A stretch of 64,000 nt of DNA from positions 1,426,001 to 1,490,000 of the forward strand of contig NC_057381.1 in NCBI RefSeq assembly GCF_016906535.1, in the 5' to 3' direction. Of the stretch, positions 26,064 through 37,560 are shown one piece after another. The stretch comes from Rhizoctonia solani (taxonomy: Eukaryota; Basidiomycota; Agaricomycetes; Cantharellales; Ceratobasidiaceae). The position numbers and the translations under genes are program-made. Under the pieces are notes generated by a model. That model was not told where the DNA came from, made no database searches, and saw only the letters and a list, made by a program, of their open reading frames with translations. Numbering within the stretch: position 1 is the first letter of the stretch; every line of letters begins with the position of its first letter.

Positions 26064-27326
26064 TATGGATCCTATACGTACTATTTACATATCGTTATAA
26101 TGTAATTTGGATGCGACCATCTGGCCCATCGATCCCTATATATATTGCGGTCCCACATTTCCACAGCTCTTGGCGCTAGGGCTACCTGTGACTGATTCAA
26201 CCAAGGTAACCATGCTTATCCCCTGAATTCGTCCCGTTCGAAGGTAGGCGCTGAGTGAGGGTATCTGGACACGTGATGTGTAGATCATCTCTTTGGCCTC
26301 TTTCAACACTTGCAACATGTCTAGCGGTGTAACGATGCGAGCTGAGATGATGCGATTCCTGATTTCTAATCAGAATCATCACGAACTCGCTTTGCCCACA
26401 CGAGGCAAAGCGAGTTGTTAGTAAGCCATAACTGGGATGCCTGGTGGAAATTGCAGTATAGGCATGATATGACAAAGGTTTGGCATGTATAATTAATTGG
26501 ATTCTACATAAGACACAGTACTGGTACTAGTTTGATTCATATCCGTCCGTTGACTCAACGTCGGACGTGTCTGAGTGACCATTCTCGCTGTCTGGATTAA
26601 CAATGTGCTCCATGAAATTGAGAGGCTGTTCAGCGCGCCCAGAGCAAGCTTGGTGGCGCTGGAGAGCATGTTTAAGAACCTGGAGCCGCTCAAGGTTCTC
26701 GGGCAGTATACGCTGCGCTCACGTGTGCAAGTGAGCTTGCTTGATGAAAAAGCACGCTCCAATGATACGGAAACAAAGTTGAAGTGATTTCAGAGTGGTG
26801 CATACGAATCTAATACAAGTAAATTAGCTGATGGCTAGGTATGATAGTATGTACAATTTAACATACTCAAGAGGCTAGTTCAGTGGATGAAAGGTTTTTT
26901 TGACTAGCAATTGATGGAGTAGGAAGCAACTCCGTTGACTGCTGTGAGTAAGGTTGACAATTATGCACTGGGCATGCAAGGCGGCGAACACATAAGAGCA
27001 CGGAGGATGCATAGTAAAATATATAGGACAGTTGTTTGAATTTACAAGTGGTACTGTGGCCTGAGTCCGCTATCCATGGCCACCTTAAGTACTTTTTTCC
27101 CCCTGTTTTTTCGGCCGACATTACAAAACAATGCGCATTGTGTATATGCGCGTTTCTATGGTTCTTTGCTGCTCAAGCCATACACGTCATGGGCGCCCAA
27201 CGGTTGCTCATACACCATATGGCTATGATACATTTACTACGATTTTATTTCATTTTGAGTACAGTTGTGGAGCGCCATATATGGTTGCATTAAGTTCTTC
27301 CTTCCGATTGGTTACAATTGGCCACA
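26064..27326. other. Intergenic, no convincing gene
   Basis: About 1.3 kb. A 71-codon plus-strand frame at 26575-26787 is mildly helical but has no recognisable family. Two adjacent hairpins occur at 26348-26416 (separate entry). The rest is AT-rich and featureless. Confidence 0.4.
26348..26416. repeat. Two adjacent inverted repeats (hairpins)
   Basis: The second hairpin is perfect: 13-bp arms AACTCGCTTTGCC (26384-26396) and GGCAAAGCGAGTT (26404-26416) with a 7-nt loop. The first (26348-26381) is imperfect, centred on TGATT-TCT-AATCA with flanking TGAT/ATCA. It lies 3' of the PA28 gene. Function unknown; could be a remnant of a mobile element. Confidence 0.75.
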
Positions 27327-27339
27327 TCACGTGACTTAC

Positions 27340-27450
27340 TTTTTTTTTTTTTTTTTTTTTGAATACACTTCTATTAGACTAACAGGAGCTACATGCGAAC
27401 AAGGCAAACCGCTCGGAGATAATACAAAGATCAACGCAAACGCGGCAGCA
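27340..27450 (-). mobile_element. LINE 3' tail with poly(A)21
   Basis: A run of 21 T (27340-27360), which is a poly(A) tail on the minus strand, is followed by sequence sharing GAGCTACA-GCGAACAAGGCA-ACCGCTC with the tail of the truncated LINE at 39808-40438 (2 mismatches in 29) and, more loosely, with the LINE tail near 60.9 kb. It abuts TCACGTGACTTAC at 27327-27339. The 5' limit is approximate, and no second copy of the target site was found. Confidence 0.65.
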
Positions 27451-27496
27451 GTTCGTTTTCTATCTGAACGTGGTCACCCTATCGAACCGGTTCGTC

Positions 27497-28660
27497 ATGG
27501 GCAGGGTCGAAGAGTGGGCAAGGCCCAAGCTTGGGCAGCTTGTCAGGATATCGGCAAAGGCGATTTCAGAAGGTGCTGACGAGGCGTCTAAAGCCAACGC
27601 ATCCGACGAAGACGAGGGCGAAAAGCAAGGTGACGAAGTGGCTGGTGGGGACAATGACACCAACGTGATTGGGAACGGGGCGAAGAGCAACAATCTTACG
27701 GATGGGACTCAAGATCCGAGTCGTGGGGAACCAGAAGTAACAGGAGGCGCAAACAACACTGATCACACCGGTGGTCCGACTGATGCTACTATGTCTAACC
27801 CGGCTCCTACACTTAATAATGCGAACAACTCTATTCAACCAAATAACACTAACAATGCGAACGATGTTGGCGGAACCGACGATACGAACAAGGGGGATGC
27901 TACACAAGACCGAACCAATTCGCCGGAATCACCTCGCTCTGGCGGCTTGGAGGACTCTGACGAGGAAAATGATTCGGACGAAGAAATGAGAGACGGTGAC
28001 TCAGAAAGCAGAATTCTTCTTCCTCCTGAAGAAAAGGAAAACCCTACGTTTCAACTGATGGATGCTCTCTTGTATGCCGAGTCGGTATCGGATACCTCTC
28101 TACATTACGACGTTCGAAACGTACTTCAGCATCATTGCCTTTACCCGGAAACCCACCATATTGATACTATTGTTGGCCTCTTCAGAGTAGCGTGCTTGCA
28201 GGAAAAAGACCCATCCATGTTTGGATTCCTCTTTATAATATTACTTTGTCAAGGCAACCAAACTTGGAAGCAAGACATATTCACCCGTATGGATCGTATG
28301 GCCCGACTCGCTCAAACATTCGTTTCCGTCCCGCTTTTTACAAAGCCGATCTCGCAAAAAGCTTTGCTACGATTTTTCGGGCGCCACAACGAACAAATCC
28401 TGCATTGAACAGTGCTACACCAACGCGTTCACCTGTTGGCAAGAGACGTTGACGATACTTATTACACCGTATGAGCAATAAGGATACATTAATGCCAATA
28501 AAAACCTTGCTGTCTCTTCCGAATCGCAGACTGGACCTGGCTCAGAAGCTTTCAAGGTCGCGGTGCCAACACAGTGTCATTGGAAGTACTTGGCCAGATT
28601 GACCGAGATCTTCAAGGCCTATATGCCCGGATAGCTGAATACTATCAAGGGATCGAGTAG
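27497..28660 (+). CDS. Acidic Asn/Asp-rich protein of unknown function
   Basis: I do not recognise this family. The ATG at 27497 gives MGRVEEWARPKLGQLVRIS, then about 130 residues rich in Asn, Asp, Gly and Thr (likely disordered), then an acidic stretch SDEENDSDEEMRDGDSES, and a folded-looking part FQLMDALLYAESVSDTSLHY, HHIDTIVGLFRVACLQEKD, MFGFLFIILLCQGNQTWKQD. The open frame stops at 28408, but after one apparent missing base near 28.37 kb it continues as TNKSCIEQCYTNAFTCWQE and, across an intron ending at the CGCAG before 28531, WTWLRSFQGRGANTV...RIAEYYQGIE with a stop at 28658-28660. I therefore extend the gene to there. No signal peptide. Confidence 0.55.
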
Positions 28661-29256
28661 TACCAGTGCGAGCACTCATTCAAATGTTATGTCCCTTGGT
28701 ACTTACGATCACGATGCTGACAGCATCGTAACATCTGCTCGTATTTAAACAGTTCCTGAATATGTCTTGTATAGTCTTATGTACCTGATTATACTACCTC
28801 GCTTTGTACATGGCATTGTACATGTGAAAGGATGTTTATCCGTCCACCATTGTGCCTTGCCAATATGTCTATTCAATCTGATCTCCCATAACTAAGCGCA
28901 TACATGCAAGCTCTTTGATTATCCATGAAATTCGGCAACTCCCATCGAGCGATCTTGCGGTAGTTTCAAGCTGATATTCATGCGTATGATATAACGAAGG
29001 AGTTACTTGGGTAGGAGTGTAAAGCTCGAAGTACTTGCAATCGGCAAGGTACCAAAGCGGACATATCGTTAGTTCGGCTCCGATCACATTGCGGTTTGAT
29101 CGAAACTTTGTGAGGATCTTATTATAAACCCAGCCATGACGTCGCTTCCCCAAGGTTGGTATATAGTCCCACCAATCTTACCTCACCCTCTTTTCTATCA
29201 TTCACTCCATACCCATCGATATTTCATTTTGCATATTAGAAAGCCTACTTTCGACA
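28661..29256. other. Intergenic, promoter side of the F-box gene
   Basis: About 600 bp without a recognisable gene. The last 100 bp before the F-box start are CT- and AT-rich (29.17-29.25 kb), as expected of a promoter and 5' leader. Confidence 0.4.
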
Positions 29257-31089
29257 ATGCCGAAGAGGCTACCTGAGGAGATACTTTCGAAAATATCAAA
29301 GGTAGTAGGTAAAGAGTCCACCTTCGATTTGAAGCCTCTGTCTCTTGTCAGTCATCAATGGCATTCCGTGGTGGCCCCCACTCTCCTGTCAACAGTATCT
29401 ATAAGCTCTCTTGGCAAACTTGTCGAATTGTGCGACCAGATAGTTGAATATCATAGCTGCGGGAACGGACCGAAGTCATCAGTGGCGAACTATACAAAAA
29501 ACACTTATTGTATCGGGTATAACCAATGGTGACGCTGACAGCCACCTCGGACTCGAGGATCTAGGTGAACAGCCGCGAGGACCTGACGAAGGTGATGAAG
29601 AAGACGCGATTCCGCCTGATATTCAGATGGAACCCGATACAATACGCCAAAAGGTTCACGCAGCTTTCTCTCATTTCGTCCTACTCGAAGGGTTCGAGTG
29701 GTATGGTCGCTTCGCGGGAGACTATCATTTGGCACGCTACCTGCAACAGACCAAAGTAATCCGACACTTGGCGTATGGAATCGACATGTTTGTCAGTAGT
29801 GAAAGTCTAGGTAAGTCATCCGTCTGAGGTTAAGAATATTGACACATTAGTCTCGCTGATATAGCATACCGAGAACACGTTAGCATATTTTGGCCCAGCA
29901 TGAAATGATGCAAAAAAATTTGACTCACTCAATTGTTAGGCATTCATGTTCGAGGGTCTCGAGACTCTTGCCGTCACTAGCGAGTACGAGCCAACTTTGG
30001 AACTTTTTATGCGATCGCCCAGATGATGCACCGTAACCCAGATCTCCGTAGTATCCTGTTCGATTGCAAGTTCGCCGAGTCAATGAGCGGACAGTGGTCG
30101 CTTGTCGATCTTATCTGCGATACATCCTTGGAGAACAGGCCTGTGTTTGTCTGGCCAAATCTGAGCCACTTGGTGCTTCGATTCTGGAAGGGGGAACTAT
30201 GGCAATCCGCAGAGCAAGTAGAGTTGCTTACCAAGTTCCTCGTTGATCATCCTGGGCTAGAAACGCTTATCCTTCAGGAGACATGTCTCGAAGATTCCCA
30301 GAGCGAGACAGCACAACAATTGTCATTGTCCCCATATCCCAATTCGCTCCCTGTCCTTGAAAGACTGATCGGTTCGCCGCGACTCATTGCCGGTGTGCTC
30401 GAGAGCAAAGCCGCGTGCTCATCGGTGAAGAGTAGTAGGCAATTCAGAAGAAGGTTTCGACCAAGACAATGCAAAGATTCCTTACATTGATCGAATCATG
30501 GGTGCCCTCGCCAATGCCCCAAAGAATCAGGTCAATCGGCTTAGGCTCGAGGTCCCACAGCTCGACCGTGAAGTTTATGCAAGGATAGCTCGAGTTGCCC
30601 CACAAGTTAGATTTTTGGAGTTTCTTCGTCCGTTTGTCGCCGATACCACCACACCAAATGCTGAGGATTTTAGCCCACAGGTAAGCTGTAGATTATTATT
30701 ATTATCTCTTCCTAGTCAGCTGACATGCAAGTCAGATTGATATCCCTGATGCACTAAAAAATTACCCAAACTTAGAAATCATCGGAGGGCATATAGTCAA
30801 AGATTTTGCTGCAGCGCTTGAATGCGATCACGAAGAGGCTGTGCTCGCATTGGCCAAACAGGTCCCCGCAATTCAAGCCATTCATGAAGGCGATGGGAGA
30901 GTAATTATTATTCATCGAGACTCGGGTCGCGAAGTAACTCTAATAGAGTCTCCACGATTCCTGAATAACGATGACTTCGACTGGGTGACTTTTGACACGG
31001 ACTGGAGACATCGCCTTGTATCGCGCCGGGAATTCAAAAGGCTGAGAGGTCTGGGCCAATCAGAAAACCTTTTACTTGTCTCATACTAA
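29257..31089 (+). CDS. F-box protein with LRR-like tail
   Basis: Begins MPKRLPEEILSKISKVVG then LKPLSLVSHQWHSVVAPTLL, the F-box-like pattern of the many agaricomycete F-box proteins that serve as substrate adaptors of SCF ubiquitin ligases. The rest has repeated leucine-rich, LRR-like pieces: LRSILFDCKFAESMSGQW, NLSHLVLRFWKGELW, GLETLILQETCLED, VNRLRLEVPQLDREVYARI, NLEIIGGHIVKDFA, ending SENLLLVSY. At least three exons; introns near 29.81-29.94 kb and 30.68-30.74 kb. Two frame slips, one in an A6 run near 29.50 kb and one near 30.43 kb, look like sequence errors. Substrate unknown; such genes are expanded and fast-evolving in these fungi. Confidence 0.7.
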
Positions 31090-31253
31090 TCTATATGGCT
31101 TTGTGACGAGTATGTTTATGTGCACGGTGCTTGTTTGAATGATACAATGTATTTTGGTGTATTTATGCACATCCGCAAGCTGGCACAGCCACTGATTGGA
31201 GCATCGACGCGCAAGCGCTTACCTGACGCGTACGCCTTTCTCTACTTAACGCG

Positions 31254-33173
31254 ATGTCTTCTGAAAACAAAAAGCAGGAGAAAGGTACGGACAAAACAAG
31301 TAACTCATATGAGTCTGATGCAGTATACGGCCCGTAGACTACACTTCTGAGGTCGATGCGTTAATCCCAGAGGCGGAATCCTTGCGCAGGTAATATTCAT
31401 ATTATCGGCCTCTTACAAGTTATCTAAAACCGGTGGTCCCAACAGTCAGGTCAACTACAGGCGGCTATTGACAAGCTACTTGTGCTCGAGAAACAGGCTC
31501 GGAATGTGAGTTTGGCGATCTGTCTGTTGACTTCCGCTGACATATAGCCTACTAGAGTGCGGATGCTGCGTCGACTTCTCGCCTGCTTGTTGCAATAGTT
31601 AAGCTATGCAGAGCCGCTCAGAGGTTTGATCTCGTCAACTCGAACATTACGCTCCTTGCCAAGAAACATGGCCAATTGAAGGCTGCTACTCAGGCAATGG
31701 TTGAAGAAGCCATGACCTACCTCCCCGACCTCGAGTCAGATCGAGCCAAATGGTTGGAGCTGATGAGGCCTTGAGATCAGTAACGGAAGGGAAGGTGAGA
31801 ACCTATTGGTCTATCACTTGAATCGTGTGCTAACTGTATGCCAATAGATCTTCCTCGAGACATCTCGGGCCCGTGTCACCCTGGCTCTCTCACTCCACCA
31901 CGAGCGACTGGTTGCCCAAGCGTCTGATACTTCTGAAGCTCTGAAATCTGCGCAGACGGCATCTGATCTTCTCTCCGAGCTTCAAGTTGAGACATATTCG
32001 TCTATGACTCGCCGGGAGAAAACCGAATTTTTGCTCGACAAATGCGACTGCTGGTATTAGTAGCAAATATGAAGGCGAGACCGGCAAGAGCCAAGAGGGC
32101 GAAGCCGAGTGGATCAAGGTCAGGGTTGGAGGCAGGAAGTCAATGAGGGATTCTAAAAGAGGCCGAAAACGAGGTATGTTTATCATGGATCACAAAGTGT
32201 GCTCGATTAAATGTAGTCATTTACTTTGGTAACAGGACCTGAAACTCAAGTATTATGAGCTCATGATCAAATATGCGCTTCATAATGCCTCATATTTGGA
32301 CGCAGCTAAGCATTATTACAAGGTCTGGGAGACACCATCGATCAAAGCAGAAACAGAAGGTCGAGGTCGAAGTGTGAGTAACGCGTTGTTTCTCAGTTTC
32401 CATTTCTGACCAGAACCTATGGTAGACCTTGGAATATATTGTCTATTATGTCGTCCTTGCTTCACATAGTAACGAACAGAGTGACATGCTGCACCGATTA
32501 TACAACGACCCGAGCTTGCAAAACTAGATCTCCAATAGTAAGCCTATCGACTAGTCTTCGCGTTCTGGAGCTTACTATAATCGACCCTATCTGCTGTGAT
32601 CATACTATCTAGTAATTTGGCTAAATGTTTTGTGACCCGCGAGTTGATGCGGTGGCCAGGGATTGAAGGACTATATGGTGCACAACTACGTGAAACCAGT
32701 GTATTTGGCCGTGCGAAAGATGGAGAAAAACGATGGGAAGATCTTCATATGAGGGTTATGAGCACGTACGTCAATCCCGTTTTTGACTTTCAGATGCGAA
32801 ACTGACTTGCGCAACCCAAGAATATTCGCGTTGTCTCGGTCTATTATACTCGTATTACTCTCGACAGGCTTACAGGCCTTCTAGACTTGCCCTTGGCACA
32901 GACAGAAGAAACCCTATGCAAACTTGTGGTAGATGGCTCTGTGTGGGCCCGTATTGATAGGCCAAAAGGAATTGTGAACTTCAGGTGAGCTCCTGTTTCT
33001 CTTTAGTGGTTATAAAATTTACCGAGCAAACGTATAGGAAACCTCGTACTGCCGACGACGTACTCAATGCATGGAGCGCTGATGTGAGCAAAATGATGGG
33101 GCTGGTTGAAAAAGCTAGTATGGGTATCAACGCAGAGCTCGCGGCCCGAGCAAAGTTGGGAGCCTCTTCATGA
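31254..33173 (+). CDS. RPN5: 26S proteasome lid subunit Rpn5 (PSMD12), multiple frame breaks
   Basis: Non-ATPase subunit of the proteasome lid, a PCI-domain scaffold next to the deubiquitinase. Recognisable blocks run in family order: DYTSEVDALIPEAESL, GQLQAAIDKLLVLEKQAR, LVNSNITLLAKKHGQLKAAT, KIFLETSRARVTLAL, QMRLLVLVAN, EAEWIKVRVGGRK, YYELMIKYALHNASYLDAAK, LEYIVYYVVLASHSNEQS, NLAKCFVTRELMRWPGI, the PCI part IRVVSVYYTRITLDRLTGLL and WARIDRPKGIVNF, ending ADVSKMMGLVEKASMGI. To join them, about seven single bases must be restored (near 31.38, 31.77, 32.05, 32.08, 32.13, 32.15, 32.52 and 32.76 kb), all of them deletions. Since Rpn5 is essential in yeast, either the sequence is faulty or a good copy lies elsewhere. 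Confidence 0.88.
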
Positions 33174-33415
33174 CAGTTGCATATTGGATGAGATTTTTTA
33201 TATAACCCAAATCACCTTTGTAACATCAGTGTCTTAGCGTGGAACTTCAGTTTGAATCATCACATCATGTAGTGAGGTTTGTGCAACACGGCTAGCCGTT
33301 AACATGAGATTGAAGAGGATATAGCATACATGCAATAATACTGTGCTAACGTCTCAAAACCCGCGAGACGGATACCCTGGCTCAGCCAAGGGCTTGATGA
33401 CAGCTCGGTTGGCCT

Positions 33416-35528
33416 TTACTGCTGGTGGTAATCAGTAGGTGTGGCCTGCCCATGGGGACGCCCCCAGTACCTAGTTGGGCGATGGCGACGGGTGCTGGAG
33501 ACATCTGCGACAGAAGAAGGAATCGGCTCAGTGGCAGAAGCCTCTGGTGCAGACACAGTTTCTGAGACAGCAGGGGTAACTTCGGGCTCGACAATGGATG
33601 TAGGCTGAGGCTCAGCTACGGAAGTGGGCTCAGGCTCAGCCACAGAGGTAGGCTCAGACTCGGCCGATGTAGGTTCGGGTGCAACAGAAGTCGGCTCAGC
33701 AACCGAAGTAGCAGCGGGCCCGGTCTCGGCGATGGAGGTCTCGGTGGCAGTGGCGCTGGCAGCAGGAGTAGTAGAAGCGGGAGCCTCGGAAGTGGGTGTC
33801 TCAGCCTCGACCTTTGCAGCGGTACCGTCGGTGGTCAAGCATGCGAAAGACATCTTGGTAACCGGGGTTCCGCTCGATTTGGGACGAGAAATATCCCAGG
33901 TTTGCTTAACAAACGGCCAGCAAACTTTGGATCCGATTGTAACAATATCGCCAGAAACAGTAACGTCCTTTCCGAGATTAACTGCAGCTCCGACGGTAGA
34001 GCCAGTTCCGGTAGCATCGACGAGTTGAGCGAATGTTCCCGAAAAGGTTCCAGTGCAGCTGAGAGGGACAGGCTCGCACTTGGGGCTAGTGAGCTGCTCC
34101 CAGGTGACAACGGCAAGTTGGCCACCAGCAGCGGCGACACGAACATTGCGGTGATCGATTCCAGATTCCTTGGTGAGCCAGTTGACTTGGTCATCACCTG
34201 ATGCAGCGCCGACAGTCGAGATGGCTTGTTTACCAGCGAGCTTGTTCTTCGCATCCATGGTGGCGATGGCGACGTTGTGGTTGAGCCAGCGGGGGCTAGC
34301 TTGGGTGAAGCCATCACCCATCCAGGAATCGGGCGTCAAGTTGACGGCACCACGGGACTGCCAGGCAAAGATGTAGCGACCACCATCGAGGGCAGCAAGG
34401 TTGCTATACGATCCACTCATTCCGCCACTAAAGGTTTAAATGTGGTCAGTATGCGCGCATGTATCCATGGTAATTATAGACTTACTGGGCTCACCGCTGA
34501 CACCGTTGGTCACATTCTCGTTAGCGATCTTGATCCCGTTCATAGAGCGGGTATCGGTGTTCAGCCAAATCGCACTAATGAAAACTGTTTTAAAAACGAG
34601 TCTACTGGATTGTTCACACTCACCCATGATCCTCGGCGCATACACTTGCGAAAGGTGCAGCTGATGCAGCCTCGAAAGCAATGCCAGTGTTATGGGAGCA
34701 TCCCCAGCTCGAGCTTTGTGGGAGACTTTGGAGTTTGCCATCGTTATTGACATACTGGATCGAGTCTCCGAAGTGGCCAGACGCCCAGCCGCTATAAGCT
34801 AGATTCTTCAAGTTAGCCGTGGAAAATAAAACTAGGTAAACTTGTCTACGTACCAGTAACAACGAAGTAGGCGCCATAGAGACCAGACTCGGAAGAGTAT
34901 ACGAGGTCTCCGTTCATGTCGGGGCTGGCGCTTAACTGCATATCCCAGAATTAAATTAGTATCAACCTTGCAAGGTTTGTTCTGGAAATGACTTACACCA
35001 TCGTTGACATGAACTCCTGGGCCATTAAGGGAGTGGACCAAGCCTGAGAGCCATTCTTATAGCGGATCAAAGTCGTGACTGGGTACGAATTGGGAGGTGC
35101 GTTTGAACCTGAAACTGGAAGTGTAACCATGATTGCGAAACCATCATCATGGGCGACCAATCCTCCAGCTTCCTTGGCATTGGGAATCTTGACCGCGTCG
35201 CCGTTGGCGGCAAAAGTAGTCGGGTTTACCGGTTGGACGTAAACGGCATCTTTGGAAGCGCTGAGGAAGGCGAGGAAGGCGGATTTGCCATCCGGAGAGA
35301 CGGCAAAGGTGTGCGACGATGGTTAGGAAGACCAGTCCAGTATGCGGCTACAAATGTATGAGTTTTAGTAACGAATATTATTTAAATGTAATCATAATAA
35401 CCTTGGATTGGATCGAACGACGCAGGAAGTGCGAGAGTATCATCACTAATTTTCAGGCTGGAAGAAGAGAGAGCAGCAAGTGCAGCGGGCAAGGCAGCCA
35501 ACAGAGTGATAGCAGCGGCGCCTTTCAT
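33416..35528 (-). CDS. Secreted protein with Thr/Pro/Glu-rich repeat tail
   Basis: Not a family I can name. The start MKGAAAITLLAALPAALAAL is a signal peptide. The main body carries short repeating sheet-like segments (HTFAVSPDGKSAFLAFLSAS, GGLVAHDDGFAIMVT, NGDLVYSSESGLYGAYFVV, RYIFAWQSRGAVNL, NHNVAIATMDAKNKLAG, NVRVAAAGGQLAVVTWEQL), which suggests a beta-propeller or beta-rich fold. The last 130 residues are low complexity with repeats of the type EPTSVAEPE, likely O-glycosylated, as in cell-wall or secreted mucin-like proteins. Introns lie near 35.35, 34.95, 34.82, 34.58 and 34.45 kb. One base is missing just after the first intron, before SHTFAVSPDG. Location outside the cell is inferred. 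Confidence 0.65.
33590..33790. repeat. Coding minisatellite in the secreted protein tail
   Basis: Imperfect tandem repeats of about 24-36 bp (units such as GTAGGCTCAG and GGCTCAGCCAC on the plus strand) encode the EPTSVAEP-type repeats. Such arrays often vary in copy number between strains. Confidence 0.6.
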
Positions 35529-36619
35529 GTTGACGATTATGTCACAACAAAAAGATAATCCTACCAAAACCGTCAGCATCAACGAAGAAATAACTCAATG
35601 GCCGCAGCTTACAATCAATGATGGGTCTATAGAAGGAATGTGCGGGATCAACTCGACAACAAAGGGAAAGAGGAACACCAGGTCAGAAATGTTATTGTGA
35701 GTCTCAATCTTGCTGGACGCCGGGTTTTATATGTGCACTCATGCAGGGTTATGTTACCATACGAAACATGGAATTCGATCCGTAATAAGCTGAGGTTGCG
35801 AGGATATCCAGCTGGCGATTTGATTTCCACTACTTCGCTTAAATAATGTCAGGGAATTCGAGCCCGATCTAATTTATGCAAAAATGCGTAGCCCAATAGA
35901 TACAACTATTGCCTTAAGTTAATACGCTTTTTTTTAAGCCACAACAGCGTGCGCCACTCTGCTCCAAAACCAAGCTGCATGCGCCACGATCGCACACTCA
36001 TCAAAGACGTCTTCCGTAAAACATGGAAGAGAACCAGGATCCGGACAACTATATGCAATCATAGCTATTGTTATTGATGAAATAAACGTGGTAGCCAACA
36101 GCGAGAAGTCATACATACCCCGCCAAGTCCTGTCACTATGGAATTTGATGGGACTGGATCGTGGCATATGGCCGACTCCGGACCGCCGGCTAGGAAGCAT
36201 ACGGATTATGACGAAGCCTACCAGTTACGGGGTAAGACTAACGAATCGAATTCATGATGATTCCGATTTGGTCTTTGACTACCCAACTTACTCACGAGAT
36301 AATGAAATAGGATGATAATTCATAATATTGCTAGAATTTTGAAATAGCATGCTCACCTTTGCGAGTAACGCTATTTGTTTGAACCATTACGAGAAACTCG
36401 GCAAAGTATCAATTAAGTTTACGACCGATTGCACAGGTAGTTGATTCAGAAAGAATGCATTCATTGATTTCATTCCATAATCATCAAAACAATAAGTTAT
36501 GCTCTAAATAACCTTAAAGGCCATCTATTGAGAATAATTATCGTGAAGTATTCACTATGGATATTGTTATGCTGCACAAAAAGAATGAGCTCATATTCCA
36601 CGACCCGAAAGCCTTTAAT
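35529..36619. other. Intergenic, possible gene fragment on minus strand
   Basis: About 1.1 kb. A minus-strand stretch at 35934-36060 reads CPDPGSLPCFTEDVFDECA then a Trp-rich end WFWSRVAHAVVA with a stop, preceded by a plausible intron acceptor; it could be the last exon of a small membrane protein, but I cannot find the rest. Otherwise nothing recognised. Confidence 0.3.
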
Positions 36620-37132
36620 CTAAGACTCACGTGTCAAATTCAGTTCTCCAGGAGTTTGCGACTTCTCGTTCCTTGCCCGAATACAAAACACGATCACGGC
36701 AAGGATCACAAGGCATTCCAATACCGCGATCACGTTAGATGTCATAGCAAGCTCAGTCCAGTTGGTCATATCTGTCGAAGTATGATATTTGGCGTAGAAC
36801 CAAAATCCAACGGCTACACCGGCTATCCATGCAAGCTCGCAAAGCACCAAAACTCCGATGTTGGTCTTGCGTGTAAGGCATTCAGGAACGAGAGATGATT
36901 TTATGGACTCGTCGCGATGTTTGCGCAGTAGACAAACGATAGTAATGTGGTATATGAAGGTCACTGGGGCGACCGCAATGAGGACAAATAGCTGGTATAG
37001 TCCTGCGGCAGGTGCGACCAGCCCGGTTGTAATAAGAGACAACGCCATTGATGTTAGTAGAGCAACAGCAAGTGCATGGCCGTTAAAAGAGTCGGGGAGC
37101 CCAAGGACAGCTGCTGCAGTGCGTTGAGGCAT
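36620..37132 (-). CDS. Small multi-pass membrane protein, copy A
   Basis: 170 residues from the ATG at 37132, unknown function. The sequence begins MPQRTAAAVLGLPDSFNGHA and shows four hydrophobic segments: LAVALLTSMALSLITTGLV, LFVLIAVAPVTFIYHITIVC, a Trp-containing segment VLVLCELAWIAGVAVGFWFY, and SNVIAVLECLVILAVIVFCI, followed by a short basic tail. This resembles the many four-helix MARVEL-like or orphan membrane proteins of agaricomycetes. Single exon and intact. A paralogue lies at 37935-38467 on the same strand, with the loop KHRDESIKSSLVPECL closely matched there. Confidence 0.65.
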   Translation of the reverse strand: MPQRTAAAVLGLPDSFNGHALAVALLTSMALSLITTGLVAPAAGLYQLFVLIAVAPVTFIYHITIVCLLRKHRDESIKSSLVPECLTRKTNIGVLVLCELAWIAGVAVGFWFYAKYHTSTDMTNWTELAMTSNVIAVLECLVILAVIVFCIRARNEKSQTPGELNLTRES

Positions 37133-37560
37133 CGGAGAGGGTACAATGATGGTTGGACGCTCAAAGAAGTCAGTATATATCACAAGGAGCAATAGCCAAG
37201 AGCGATGCAAATCTATTGACTAGGCGCTCCAAAACGACAAATGCCACCCATTGATTTAACGAAGCAATTCCTGGGCTCCCACTTACGGCAAGCCCTCAAC
37301 ACAGTAGAGACACAGCCATTGGGTAAGCTTGGAAGCCTCAATCGAAAAGTTAAAAGAGCTTTTAGAACGGCAAAGTTGATTATATCCACGGTTCTTGCCA
37401 CAGCAAAGACGAATAATTTGAGCAATAAATATCATGTGGTAGGGCGGTACATTGTCATACGTGGTAGATTTAGGCAGGCGGTGGTAACTGGAAAACGCGT
37501 GGGCGACCTCGGTCGGCCTGTACAGCCACCGAATCTTTGAACTCTAATTTAGGTCGCCAA

